From JBBQYA01 sp038209155 (GTDB taxonomy: Bacteria > Bacteroidota > Bacteroidia > Sphingobacteriales > Sphingobacteriaceae), in the NCBI GenBank assembly GCA_038209155.1, contig JBBQYA010000088.1, forward strand, positions 1 to 11,356: 11,356 bases of DNA, given 5' to 3'. Shown piece after piece: positions 1 to 6,311 of the stretch; position 1 is the first letter of the stretch; each line of letters begins with the position of its first letter. The notes beneath the pieces are model-generated. The model saw only the letters and a program-made list of their open reading frames with translations. It did no database searches and was not told the origin of the DNA. Made by a program: the position numbers and the translations under genes.

Positions 1-1
1 A

Positions 2-409
2 TTATTAAATGATTTTTTAAAAACTGAATTAAAGGAATTAATTGAAATACTAAAAATCTATCCTTGCAAAATACTGATTGGTTCTGCAGGTTCATTTGAA
101 ACTTTTGCAGCGATGTGTGAAAATAACATTGGAAAAAATTCATTCTCTACTCCTTCCTATTTATTTGATATCAAAGAATTAAATAAGGTGCTGCATTATT
201 TAGAAAAATCAACTTTAGCAGAACGAAGAATAAATGCTTCGATCATTCCACTACGTGTAGAAATGATAGTTCCAGCAGCTATAATTACAAAATTGATTTT
301 GCAAATGTTAGTTCCACAAGAAGTTTATTTGTCCACTTTTGCTCTGAAGGAAGGTGTTTTAGTAAATTTTATTAATCAAATAAAAAATAATCAAGCTAAA
401 AAAAATTGA
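2..409 (+). CDS. Ppx/GppA exopolyphosphatase, C-terminal part (5' end outside window)
   Basis: The frame is open from the left edge, so this is the last 135 codons of a longer gene and not a small protein starting at the internal ATG at 113. The visible part reads ILIGSAGSFETFA, then an RR..I.ASIIPLRVEMIVPAAI stretch. Both resemble the second half of the actin-fold phosphatase domain of Ppx/GppA proteins, where a Gly-Ser-rich phosphate-binding loop is followed by the conserved R-(V/A)-(D/E)-M-I segment. Family members hydrolyse inorganic polyphosphate or pppGpp in the cytoplasm. The C-terminus ends shortly after the catalytic domain, as in the short (~300 aa) Bacteroidota form that lacks an HD domain; this length is inferred because the start is missing. 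The gene converges on maf, with only 8 bp between the stop codons. Which of the two substrates it uses cannot be told from this fragment. Confidence 0.78.
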   Translation, partial: LLNDFLKTELKELIEILKIYPCKILIGSAGSFETFAAMCENNIGKNSFSTPSYLFDIKELNKVLHYLEKSTLAERRINASIIPLRVEMIVPAAIITKLILQMLVPQEVYLSTFALKEGVLVNFINQIKNNQAKKN

Positions 410-445
410 AAATTAAGTTAAATAATTCCTAATTCTTTCAATTTT
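402..445 (-). terminator. Possible terminator of the maf-end operon, between convergent genes
   Basis: A perfect 10-bp inverted repeat, AAAATTGAAA (402-411) and TTTCAATTTT (436-445), encloses a 24-nt loop that holds both stop codons. Read on the minus strand, the second arm runs straight into a T tract (complement of the A run at 398-405), the layout of an intrinsic terminator for the long minus-strand operon. The stem has a single G-C pair and would be weak, so it may be chance in AT-rich DNA. Confidence 0.35.
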
Positions 446-981
446 CTGTAGAGTTTTTCAGTAGGTAATCCTACTACGTTAGTGTAAGATCCATCTATTT
501 TTTCTATTGCATTTACTCCTATCCAATCTTGAATTCCGTAGCTTCCTGCTTTATCAAGAGGTTGAAAATTGTCCACATAGTATTCAATTTCTGATTGTTT
601 TAAATATCTAAAATAAACATCTGTCCGATCAGAAATAGTAGTTAAAACACCTTCGTGCATAATGCTAACAGCAGTAATAACAGTATGCATGGAATCTGAT
701 AAAAGATTCAACATACTTACAGCATGATCTCGATCTTCGGGTTTGCCTAAAAGTTTACCATGCACTAGAACAACTGTATCAGATGTAATAATAACGGAAT
801 CTTCTGGTGCATCATCGAAAGCGTGAGCCTTTTTTTCAGATAAAAAAATGGGAACTTCTTCCAGTTTCATATCTGAAGGAAAATTTTCTTCGACTTCTCT
901 TGATTCTACACTAAATGAAATGCCCATTTGATTTAGCAATTCTGATCTACGAGGCGATTTGGAGGCGAGTATTATTTTCAA
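418..981 (-). CDS. maf: Maf family nucleoside triphosphate pyrophosphatase
   Basis: This is a cytoplasmic house-cleaning enzyme that hydrolyses nucleoside triphosphates to the monophosphate and pyrophosphate; family members act on dTTP/UTP or on modified nucleotides. At 187 aa it has the usual length. The N-terminal nucleotide/phosphate loop is ASKSPRRSELL (residues 6-16), the catalytic Asp lies in TSDTVV (D68), LLGKP (78-82) follows, and the late block DKAGSYGIQ (143-151) plus TNVVGLP (167-173) is typical. The SYGIQ block resembles the dTTPase/UTPase (YhdE-like) subgroup, so I favour that specificity; this is inference. The ATG start lies 5 bp after the stop of the upstream membrane protein gene, which suggests co-transcription and perhaps translational coupling. 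It is the last gene of the minus-strand cluster. The older name 'septum formation inhibitor' comes from the Bacillus homologue. Confidence 0.95.
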   Translation of the reverse strand: MKIILASKSPRRSELLNQMGISFSVESREVEENFPSDMKLEEVPIFLSEKKAHAFDDAPEDSVIITSDTVVLVHGKLLGKPEDRDHAVSMLNLLSDSMHTVITAVSIMHEGVLTTISDRTDVYFRYLKQSEIEYYVDNFQPLDKAGSYGIQDWIGVNAIEKIDGSYTNVVGLPTEKLYRKLKELGII

Positions 982-986
982 ATTAT

Positions 987-1847
987 TTATGCAAAATAAT
1001 ATAAAATAGAAATCGAAAAAGTACCTCCAATTAAAATTAAATGAGTTAATACGGAAAGTATTTTAAATATTTCTTTTGAAGGAGGTAAATACAATAAAAT
1101 CAAAATCAACAAACTTGGAAATTGAATAAGAGAAAGTAAATAAATAAATGGTCGTAAGGAGTTGTTTTTCAATTGTAAAACTTGCAAATACCCAATACCA
1201 GTTACCATTATTAAAATGAAAATAGTGACTGTGACCCGAGTATAATTTACACCAAATGTTTGAACCATAGAACCTGTATTTTGTGTTCCCTTAAAATTTA
1301 AATATAAATCTGATAATAATTTTTCTACAATAAAAAATAAAGCAATAAATGCTGAATAAATTGAAATTATTTTCAACATAAATAGTGCTAAACTTTTTTG
1401 CTCAGCAAAATATGTTCGATAAAATGCTGGCTCAAACGTCAATAGAAAAATAAAAGCAGCAGCAATGAGTAAACTCTTAACTGTCATTCCTAACCAAGGT
1501 TGAAAGCGATAGTTTATTTGATAAAACCATATTAAGCCCATAATGAAAATAGGAAATACCGCTAGTAAAAGTACTTGACTAGATTTTGCTAAGAAAATAA
1601 ATCCTAACATAGAAATAGAAGAAGCAATGAAAAAACCTCTTTGGTTTCTTTTTTCTATTAAAATCCATGCAGCTATAATCATTGAAACAATAGAACAAAC
1701 TAAAACTAAAAAACCGTTAGCTTTTAAACCTGGCATCATGGTAAACGCATCTAATGTTGGTTCAATTATCGTAATTCTTATGCTGTACATGGCTAATACC
1801 AAAAGTATTAAACAGAAAACTAACCCAGATAAACTTTTATTAAGCAT
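987..1847 (-). CDS. Polytopic membrane protein, probable degenerate UbiA-family prenyltransferase homologue
   Basis: This 286-aa protein is strongly hydrophobic, with about eight or nine membrane segments. No catalytic motif is evident. Three stretches resemble UbiA-type geranylgeranylglycerol-phosphate geranylgeranyltransferases of Bacteroidota: a cytoplasmic loop plus helix around residues 107-130 (WFYQINYRFQPWLG, like the LY.Y.LK..PLIGN segment); a helix and loop at 165-200 ending in a G-x4-G pattern; and the C-terminus (257-286), SKEIFKILSVLTHLILIGG, like the F..LSKLLK..M..G segment that ends those enzymes. Position supports this too: in genomes I recall, that prenyltransferase gene lies between the KdsC-like and maf genes. 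Both Asp-rich Mg/diphosphate motifs are missing: the first site reads WILIEKRNQ (61-69) and the second LLSDLYLNFKG (177-187). It may therefore be a catalytically dead paralogue or a diverged enzyme with another role. The start ATG lies 6 bp after kdsC. The gene call is secure; the family assignment is inference from memory. Confidence 0.6.
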   Translation of the reverse strand: MLNKSLSGLVFCLILLVLAMYSIRITIIEPTLDAFTMMPGLKANGFLVLVCSIVSMIIAAWILIEKRNQRGFFIASSISMLGFIFLAKSSQVLLLAVFPIFIMGLIWFYQINYRFQPWLGMTVKSLLIAAAFIFLLTFEPAFYRTYFAEQKSLALFMLKIISIYSAFIALFFIVEKLLSDLYLNFKGTQNTGSMVQTFGVNYTRVTVTIFILIMVTGIGYLQVLQLKNNSLRPFIYLLSLIQFPSLLILILLYLPPSKEIFKILSVLTHLILIGGTFSISILYYFA

Positions 1848-1853
1848 TGTTTT

Positions 1854-2372
1854 TTACCATTTATAGGCATCTTGATTCATCCAATTATCTTGAACTTTCA
1901 ACACTTGTTCTATAACATCTCTGACTGCACCTTTACCCCCGATTTTATCAGAAATATAAGTGCAAATTTCTTTCACTTCCTCTACAGCATCAGCCGGACA
2001 AGTTGGAATACCTACTTTTTGTAATACTTCACAATCTGGAATATCATCTCCCATGTATAAAATCTCGTCTGGGTTTAGGGAATTATCGCTAACAAATTTT
2101 GTGAAAACTTCAATTTTATTGTGGGAATTCATAAAAACATCTATTACCCCTAGCTTCTTAAATCTATCTAAAACTCCTGAGGAATAGCCACCAGAAATCA
2201 CAGCAATTCGATAGCCTTTCTTAATCGCTAATTGCAAAGCATAACCATCTTTTATATTCATATTCCGCAAGTGCTCACCACTTTCTGTAACTAAAACAGA
2301 ACCGTCAGTTAATACTCCATCTACATCAAAAATAAAAGTCTTAATTGAAATTAATTTTTGTAAATAACTCAT
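1854..2372 (-). CDS. kdsC: KdsC-type HAD phosphatase (3-deoxy-D-manno-octulosonate 8-phosphate phosphatase)
   Basis: This protein most likely hydrolyses Kdo-8-phosphate to Kdo, a step in making the lipopolysaccharide inner core, in the cytoplasm. At 172 aa it matches the cap-less, tetrameric C0 HAD phosphatases. HAD motif I is FDVDGVLTDG (residues 15-24), with nucleophile D16 and acid/base D18. Motif II is the Ser of VISGG (S60), motif III is the Lys of NSHNK (K86), and motif IV is GDDIPD (108-113). The subfamily signature NIKDGYALQLA (39-49) and the C-terminal GGKGAVRDVIEQVL (145-158), which enters the active site of the neighbouring subunit in KdsC, are both present. A related C0 enzyme such as a CMP-sialate-type phosphatase is less likely given the GGxGAVR tail. 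It sits 17 bp after iscX and 6 bp before the membrane protein gene, with no other Kdo genes nearby. Confidence 0.88.
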   Translation of the reverse strand: MSYLQKLISIKTFIFDVDGVLTDGSVLVTESGEHLRNMNIKDGYALQLAIKKGYRIAVISGGYSSGVLDRFKKLGVIDVFMNSHNKIEVFTKFVSDNSLNPDEILYMGDDIPDCEVLQKVGIPTCPADAVEEVKEICTYISDKIGGKGAVRDVIEQVLKVQDNWMNQDAYKW

Positions 2373-2389
2373 GATTTTAATTTTAGATT

Positions 2390-2632
2390 TTAATTTTGAG
2401 CATCACGCCATTCATACACCCAAGCAGATTGGATCATTTCCAAATGCCCTTCATTACATTCTTCTTTAGTGCCTTTAAAATTAGGTAAATTAAGAACCCA
2501 ATCTATTAATTCTGTAAATCGTATGCGATAGATTTTTGATTCTGTGAAATCATCACCAAATTTTTCGTACAATGCAATTGCTATATCTTCGGTATCTTTC
2601 CAATGAATTGGAAGTTGAAAGTCGTTATTCAT
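2390..2632 (-). CDS. iscX: Fe-S cluster assembly protein IscX
   Basis: This small acidic cytoplasmic protein of the ISC system binds IscS and iron and tunes the rate of cluster assembly. At 80 aa it is slightly longer than the 66-aa E. coli protein because of an extended N-terminus and a few extra residues around SKIYRI (32-37). Family landmarks are visible: HWKDTEDIAIALYEKF (10-25), RFTELIDWVLNLPNF (38-52), and the C-terminal NEGHLEMIQSAWVYEW (60-75). The Asp/Glu-rich surface typical of the iron and IscS contact region is retained. It lies 18 bp after the ferredoxin gene, the same fdx-iscX order that closes many isc operons. iscS, iscU and the co-chaperone genes are not in this window. Confidence 0.9.
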   Translation of the reverse strand: MNNDFQLPIHWKDTEDIAIALYEKFGDDFTESKIYRIRFTELIDWVLNLPNFKGTKEECNEGHLEMIQSAWVYEWRDAQN

Positions 2633-2650
2633 AATAAAGTTTTGATAAAA

Positions 2651-2983
2651 TTAATGTCCCATAAATGAGGACTGATCTGGAATGGTGACGGAAATATCAC
2701 CAACTAAAACTACACATTGGCAAGCAAGTCGAGAAGTTATTTTTGGATTTAATGCTCTATCGATAAAATCTTCTTCTTTGTCTGAAATTTCTTGAATATT
2801 ATCCATTCCATCATTCACATAAACTTGGCAGGTACTGCAACCACAAACGCCACCACAATTATGTTGAAGTTCAATTCCATTTTCCAAAGCAATATCAAGC
2901 ACATTTTCTCCTTCAGCAATGGCAAGATTTATGGATTCTAAACCTTTTTCTACAAAGTTTATGTTAAGTTTATAAATATTCAT
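2651..2983 (-). CDS. fdx: [2Fe-2S] ferredoxin, adrenodoxin/ISC type
   Basis: This 110-aa soluble electron carrier probably supplies electrons for Fe-S cluster assembly. The cluster ligands follow the adrenodoxin/Fdx pattern: C43-x5-C49-x2-C52 in HNCGGVCGCSTC, with the fourth Cys at C88 in RLACQC. Two further cysteines, C47 and C90, lie right beside ligands. C47 sits inside the cluster loop, and an extra Cys there is also found in some bacterial ISC ferredoxins, where it has been linked to assembly activity. The acidic stretch DNIQEISDKEEDFID (61-75) matches the partner-binding helix of the family. The gene precedes iscX by 18 bp, which supports an ISC role over a P450 or dioxygenase partner. 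A short upstream gap with a -7-like element (2991-2998) suggests it could also be transcribed on its own. Confidence 0.93.
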   Translation of the reverse strand: MNIYKLNINFVEKGLESINLAIAEGENVLDIALENGIELQHNCGGVCGCSTCQVYVNDGMDNIQEISDKEEDFIDRALNPKITSRLACQCVVLVGDISVTIPDQSSFMGH

Positions 2984-2990
2984 CTAAGGG

Positions 2991-2998
2991 CAAAAGTA
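2991..2998 (-). promoter_or_regulatory. Candidate Bacteroidota -7 element ahead of fdx
   Basis: On the minus strand TACTTTTG matches the TAnnTTTG consensus exactly, 7 nt before the ferredoxin ATG. A TTTG (3024-3027) lies 25 nt upstream, a little farther than the usual 17-23 nt. Transcription from here would give an almost leaderless mRNA for fdx, iscX, kdsC and the genes beyond, independent of the ccm genes. Confidence 0.38.
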
Positions 2999-3022
2999 TA
3001 AATTAAAATCGTTCAGCTCAGA

Positions 3023-3790
3023 TCAAATTCTGCTTTTGCTAATCTTATCGCTTAATAATTGGTAAACTGCTAATAAATCAGGATTGTTTTGCAAAAACTC
3101 TTCATGACTCTTCAATACAGTTTGGTCATCTCTAATTGCTGGCCCAGTTTGAGTGTTTTCGGGATATAAATTTTGAACTTTTAACGCTGTTTCCATTATC
3201 AAAGGTCTAATAATATCAAATGGAATAGATTCTTTTTCCAAGATTTGTTTGGCTGCTGTGTATAAATAGTTAGGGAAATTGCAGGCAAAGACTGCTGCTA
3301 TATGAATAACTTTTCTTTGCTCAGAATTTATTTCATAAATTTTATTGCTTAACAAAATACTTAAACTTTTAAGTATTTCTAAATCTGAATTTAATTCTGC
3401 TTCAATGCAAATTGGAATTTGTGAAAAGTCAATTTCTTTATTTTTACTTAATGTTTGAACAGGGTACAAAACCGCTTTTCTATGTTTTTTGTTTTGTAAA
3501 TTATTTATTGAGATAGAACCAGCTGTATGAATTAAAAGACTTCCATATCCAGGTATATTTTTTGATATTTCTAAAACAGCGTCATCTTTAATTGCTAGAA
3601 TGTAGATATCAGCTTTTTTAAGATTCTTAAGTTCTTGAATAAAATTAGTTTTTAATAAATCCGCTAATTTCTTTCCTTCAATTTCATTTCTGCTATAAAT
3701 CTCCAAAACAAGCTGTCCAGCTTTTAATAATGCTTTTCCTAATTGAAAAGCCATATTTCCTGAGCCTAAAATACTAACAGTGAACTTCAT
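3023..3790 (-). CDS. Rossmann-like NAD(P)-binding protein with DUF2520 domain
   Basis: This 255-aa cytoplasmic protein has the two-domain plan of the pyrroline-5-carboxylate reductase/ketopantoate reductase superfamily. The N-terminal Rossmann domain opens with VSILGSGNMAFQLGKAL (residues 5-21; GxGNMA dinucleotide loop), and DIYILAIKDDAV (61-72) is the fourth-strand region. The C-terminal all-helical DUF2520 domain contains HIAAVFACNFPNYLY (163-177), which resembles the helix pairing region of P5C reductase, and TGPAIRDD (215-222). YPVQTL (109-114) marks the inter-domain segment. The substrate is unknown to me; similarity is to the fold, not to a specific reductase. Its ATG overlaps the ccmF stop by 4 bp (ATGA), so it is probably translationally coupled to ccmF. 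It is followed by a 39-bp gap and the ferredoxin gene. The same neighbourhood with KdsC and Maf is common in this phylum as I recall it. Confidence 0.85.
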   Translation of the reverse strand: MKFTVSILGSGNMAFQLGKALLKAGQLVLEIYSRNEIEGKKLADLLKTNFIQELKNLKKADIYILAIKDDAVLEISKNIPGYGSLLIHTAGSISINNLQNKKHRKAVLYPVQTLSKNKEIDFSQIPICIEAELNSDLEILKSLSILLSNKIYEINSEQRKVIHIAAVFACNFPNYLYTAAKQILEKESIPFDIIRPLIMETALKVQNLYPENTQTGPAIRDDQTVLKSHEEFLQNNPDLLAVYQLLSDKISKSRI

Positions 3791-6234
3791 CTACTTAAAT
3801 TCAACATTGGTTTTAATCGCTGGTATATAGAAAGTAAAAACCCAATAATCATAATAATAGTTCCTCCCCACAATAAGTTTATATAAGGAAAAATGATTGC
3901 TTTCATTATAATAAAATCTTTTTTTGCAGGTTTCTTTTCTCTAATTGTTAATTCAATGCTTGCCTTTTCTGGAATTATTTTATCAAAAGAAAACTTTAAA
4001 CCTTCCTCAACTAATTTCACTGGAAAACCAAAAGATAAACCTCCCTTTATTATAAATACCGGTTCAGCTTTTATTATTTTATTTTCCCTTTTAATTTCTA
4101 AAACCGCTCCGACAGCTAAATCATCTGCACCTAATTTAATGTCTTTTAAAGTTGCATTTCTATTTAGTGCCTTTAATGTAATGATGCCTTTATTTAAATG
4201 CACAGTATCTCCGATTTTTAAAGTTTTCACCATAGCTGGTAAATAATCTTCATCTTCACTATGTTCACTTCCGTCTTCGTGTTTGTGTTCCTCATCATCT
4301 TTTACGGGCACTGAGGTTACGTGTGTATAGATATCATGCAATAAATAATGCTTCGTGTCTGGAGATGCAATTAAACCCATTTTTGGATTAATTTGAGCAT
4401 TTGGTAAAAGGGTAAAACTTTTCTTCATTTTACCGCTAACCGTATCTTTTCTTTGATAATTAACTTTATAATAGGTATTTGGTCCAGAAATAGAGTCACC
4501 TTGATAAGTAATTGTGTAATCTTCCATTTGCAATGGTTCATTCTTGAAAAGTAGAACATTCTCTCGAGTATTTTTTGGATCAAAATCTTCTCCGTATCCA
4601 AATCCAGATTTATTAATAGAAATAATTTTACTTTCAGATGCAGCTACTAATGCTCCAATTAGAAGCATTGCAAAACCGATATGAGCCACAGCGGAACCAG
4701 CTAGTTTTGTTTTGCCTTTGATGGCAGCAATCATTAATTCTCCATTTGCAAGGATAGAAAATAATGCAGTAAAAATTAAAACCAAATATTGTAGGTTGTA
4801 AATTTTCCCTAGCCAAAGTATGAGTAAAGTAATCCCAAATGCAATTCCTAAAGACATGGTGATTTTCTTGAAAAACTTTCCAGAATCTGTATTTTTATAT
4901 TTTAAAAATTGCGAAAACGCAGAAATAAAAGCAATAATAAAAGCAATAGGTAATTGCCATTTGTTATAGTGAGCAATTGGATTAGTTGGAGGTGCTATTT
5001 TAGTTCCAAATAAGGCATTGAACACTGGAATGGAGGTAGTTACCATTATTTGAAAACACGAAATAGTAAGAACCAAGGCTCCAATAAAGAGCCAAAATTC
5101 TCTGGAATAAGTCTCTTCATCCTTATGAGTGATGGGAAATTCTTTCCAATTATAAATCATCAGACCAACAGCTAAAACCAGAAATATACCTATGTAAATC
5201 ACCAACTGTCCCGACATACCTAAATCGGTAAACGCGTGGACAGAAGTTTCTCCAAGAATTCCACTACGAGTAAGAAAACTTGCATAAAGAACCAAAATAA
5301 AACTTATAATAGTAAGAAATAAGGCAGTGAAATAAGAGTTTCCTGTATGTTTGTATGCCAACATAACATGTACGGCAGCTATTAATGTTAACCAAGGAAT
5401 AAGGGAAGCATTCTCTACCGGATCCCAAGCCCAAAATCCTCCAAAGTTTAAAGCTTCATAAGCCCAGAAAGAACCCATTACTATTCCTGTTCCTAAAATC
5501 ATAACAGCAAATAATGCCCAAGGCAAAGCTGGTTTCATCCATTCAGAAAATCTTTTTGTCCACATACCAGCCATTGCAAAAGCAAATGGAACCACCATGG
5601 AAGCAAAACCCAAAAATAATGTTGGAGGATGAATAACCATCCAATAATTTTGAAGTAATGGATTTAATCCGTTTCCATCTTTAATTAAACTCAAATATTC
5701 TGGTCTAGAAAAGATTGGTCCTTCAATAGCGTTTCTTAAAAGTACAAAAGGCGAGCTTCCAATTTTTTGACCTAATATTTCTACTCCTAGCAACATGGAA
5801 AGAATTAAAACTTGGGAAAGAGCTACAAAAGTCATGACTGAATCTTCCCAAGATTTAGAAAACCTAACTAAAATCAATCCTAAAACGGATTGCCAAAAAG
5901 CCCAAAGCAGAAAACTTCCTTCTTGACCTTCCCAAAAACAGGAAATCATGTAATGAGTTGGTAATGTAGTAGATGAATGAGCCCAAGCATAATGATACTC
6001 AAACAAATGAGAATAAATTATATAAAATAAACTTGCTCCAATGGCTAGAACGGAAAATGCTTGTGTGTAAAAACTAATTCTTGCAATTTGTTTCCATGAG
6101 TTATCTGCACTATCATTGATTGTAGAAAAATAATATGCGATGAGTGATAAAACTGCTGATCCGAATCCTAGAACAATGAAAAATTGGCCGAGCTGACCAG
6201 GTAATAAATGCTCACCTATAAATTTAATATCCAT
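3787..6234 (-). CDS. ccmF: Cytochrome c-type biogenesis protein CcmF (heme lyase subunit)
   Basis: This inner-membrane protein of the system I pathway takes heme from holo-CcmE and ligates it to the CxxCH motif of apocytochrome c on the periplasmic side. At 815 aa it is longer than the ~650-aa E. coli protein. The heme-handling domain contains FGGFWAWDPVENAS (residues 264-277), corresponding to WGGWWFWDPVENAS, with aromatic changes at two Trp positions. The probable periplasmic heme-ligand histidines are H202 in IHPPTLFLGF and H333 in SVHAFTDLG; the probable membrane heme-b ligands are H289 and H518 in AHIGFAMLLIG. CFWEGQEGSFLLW (99-111) and LLQNYW (193-198) are also typical. A large soluble segment (about 535-780) precedes a last membrane helix (785-803) and carries a His/Asp/Glu-rich stretch (646-663). 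It follows ccmE by 77 bp and overlaps the DUF2520 gene by 4 bp. Genes for CcmA, B, C, D, G and H are not in this window. Confidence 0.95.
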   Translation of the reverse strand: MDIKFIGEHLLPGQLGQFFIVLGFGSAVLSLIAYYFSTINDSADNSWKQIARISFYTQAFSVLAIGASLFYIIYSHLFEYHYAWAHSSTTLPTHYMISCFWEGQEGSFLLWAFWQSVLGLILVRFSKSWEDSVMTFVALSQVLILSMLLGVEILGQKIGSSPFVLLRNAIEGPIFSRPEYLSLIKDGNGLNPLLQNYWMVIHPPTLFLGFASMVVPFAFAMAGMWTKRFSEWMKPALPWALFAVMILGTGIVMGSFWAYEALNFGGFWAWDPVENASLIPWLTLIAAVHVMLAYKHTGNSYFTALFLTIISFILVLYASFLTRSGILGETSVHAFTDLGMSGQLVIYIGIFLVLAVGLMIYNWKEFPITHKDEETYSREFWLFIGALVLTISCFQIMVTTSIPVFNALFGTKIAPPTNPIAHYNKWQLPIAFIIAFISAFSQFLKYKNTDSGKFFKKITMSLGIAFGITLLILWLGKIYNLQYLVLIFTALFSILANGELMIAAIKGKTKLAGSAVAHIGFAMLLIGALVAASESKIISINKSGFGYGEDFDPKNTRENVLLFKNEPLQMEDYTITYQGDSISGPNTYYKVNYQRKDTVSGKMKKSFTLLPNAQINPKMGLIASPDTKHYLLHDIYTHVTSVPVKDDEEHKHEDGSEHSEDEDYLPAMVKTLKIGDTVHLNKGIITLKALNRNATLKDIKLGADDLAVGAVLEIKRENKIIKAEPVFIIKGGLSFGFPVKLVEEGLKFSFDKIIPEKASIELTIREKKPAKKDFIIMKAIIFPYINLLWGGTIIMIIGFLLSIYQRLKPMLNLSR

Positions 6235-6264
6235 TAATTATAATGCGGAGTTTTGGGTAATGAA

Positions 6265-6300
6265 ATTCTGAATTTATTAAAAAAGTCTATATTTCAGAAT
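6265..6300. repeat. Short inverted repeat in the ccmE-ccmF gap
   Basis: ATTCTGAA (6265-6272) and TTCAGAAT (6293-6300) form a perfect 8-bp inverted repeat around a 20-nt loop in the 77-bp space between ccmE and ccmF. No T tract follows on the minus strand, so it does not look like a terminator. It could be a processing or leader hairpin that sets the ccmE:ccmF ratio, or chance. Confidence 0.25.
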
Positions 6301-6311
6301 AGTAAATGAGT

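Noticed and set aside
113..409. 98-aa ORF starting at the ATG at 113
   Set aside because: The frame is open upstream to the window edge and the residues before it (ILIGSAGSFETF) belong to the same Ppx/GppA domain, so this is an internal Met of a truncated gene.
1627..1866. 79-aa plus-strand ORF over the membrane protein gene
   Set aside because: It is antisense to a longer gene that fits the operon spacing, with no recognisable features.
1960..2187. 75-aa plus-strand ORF
   Set aside because: It is antisense to kdsC, whose HAD motifs are unmistakable.
3893..4246. 117-aa plus-strand ORF
   Set aside because: It lies wholly antisense to ccmF, and its hydrophobic sequence is a complement shadow of the CcmF soluble domain.
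4634..4816. 60-aa minus-strand ORF
   Set aside because: It is an out-of-frame reading inside ccmF, with unnatural Cys/Trp-rich composition.
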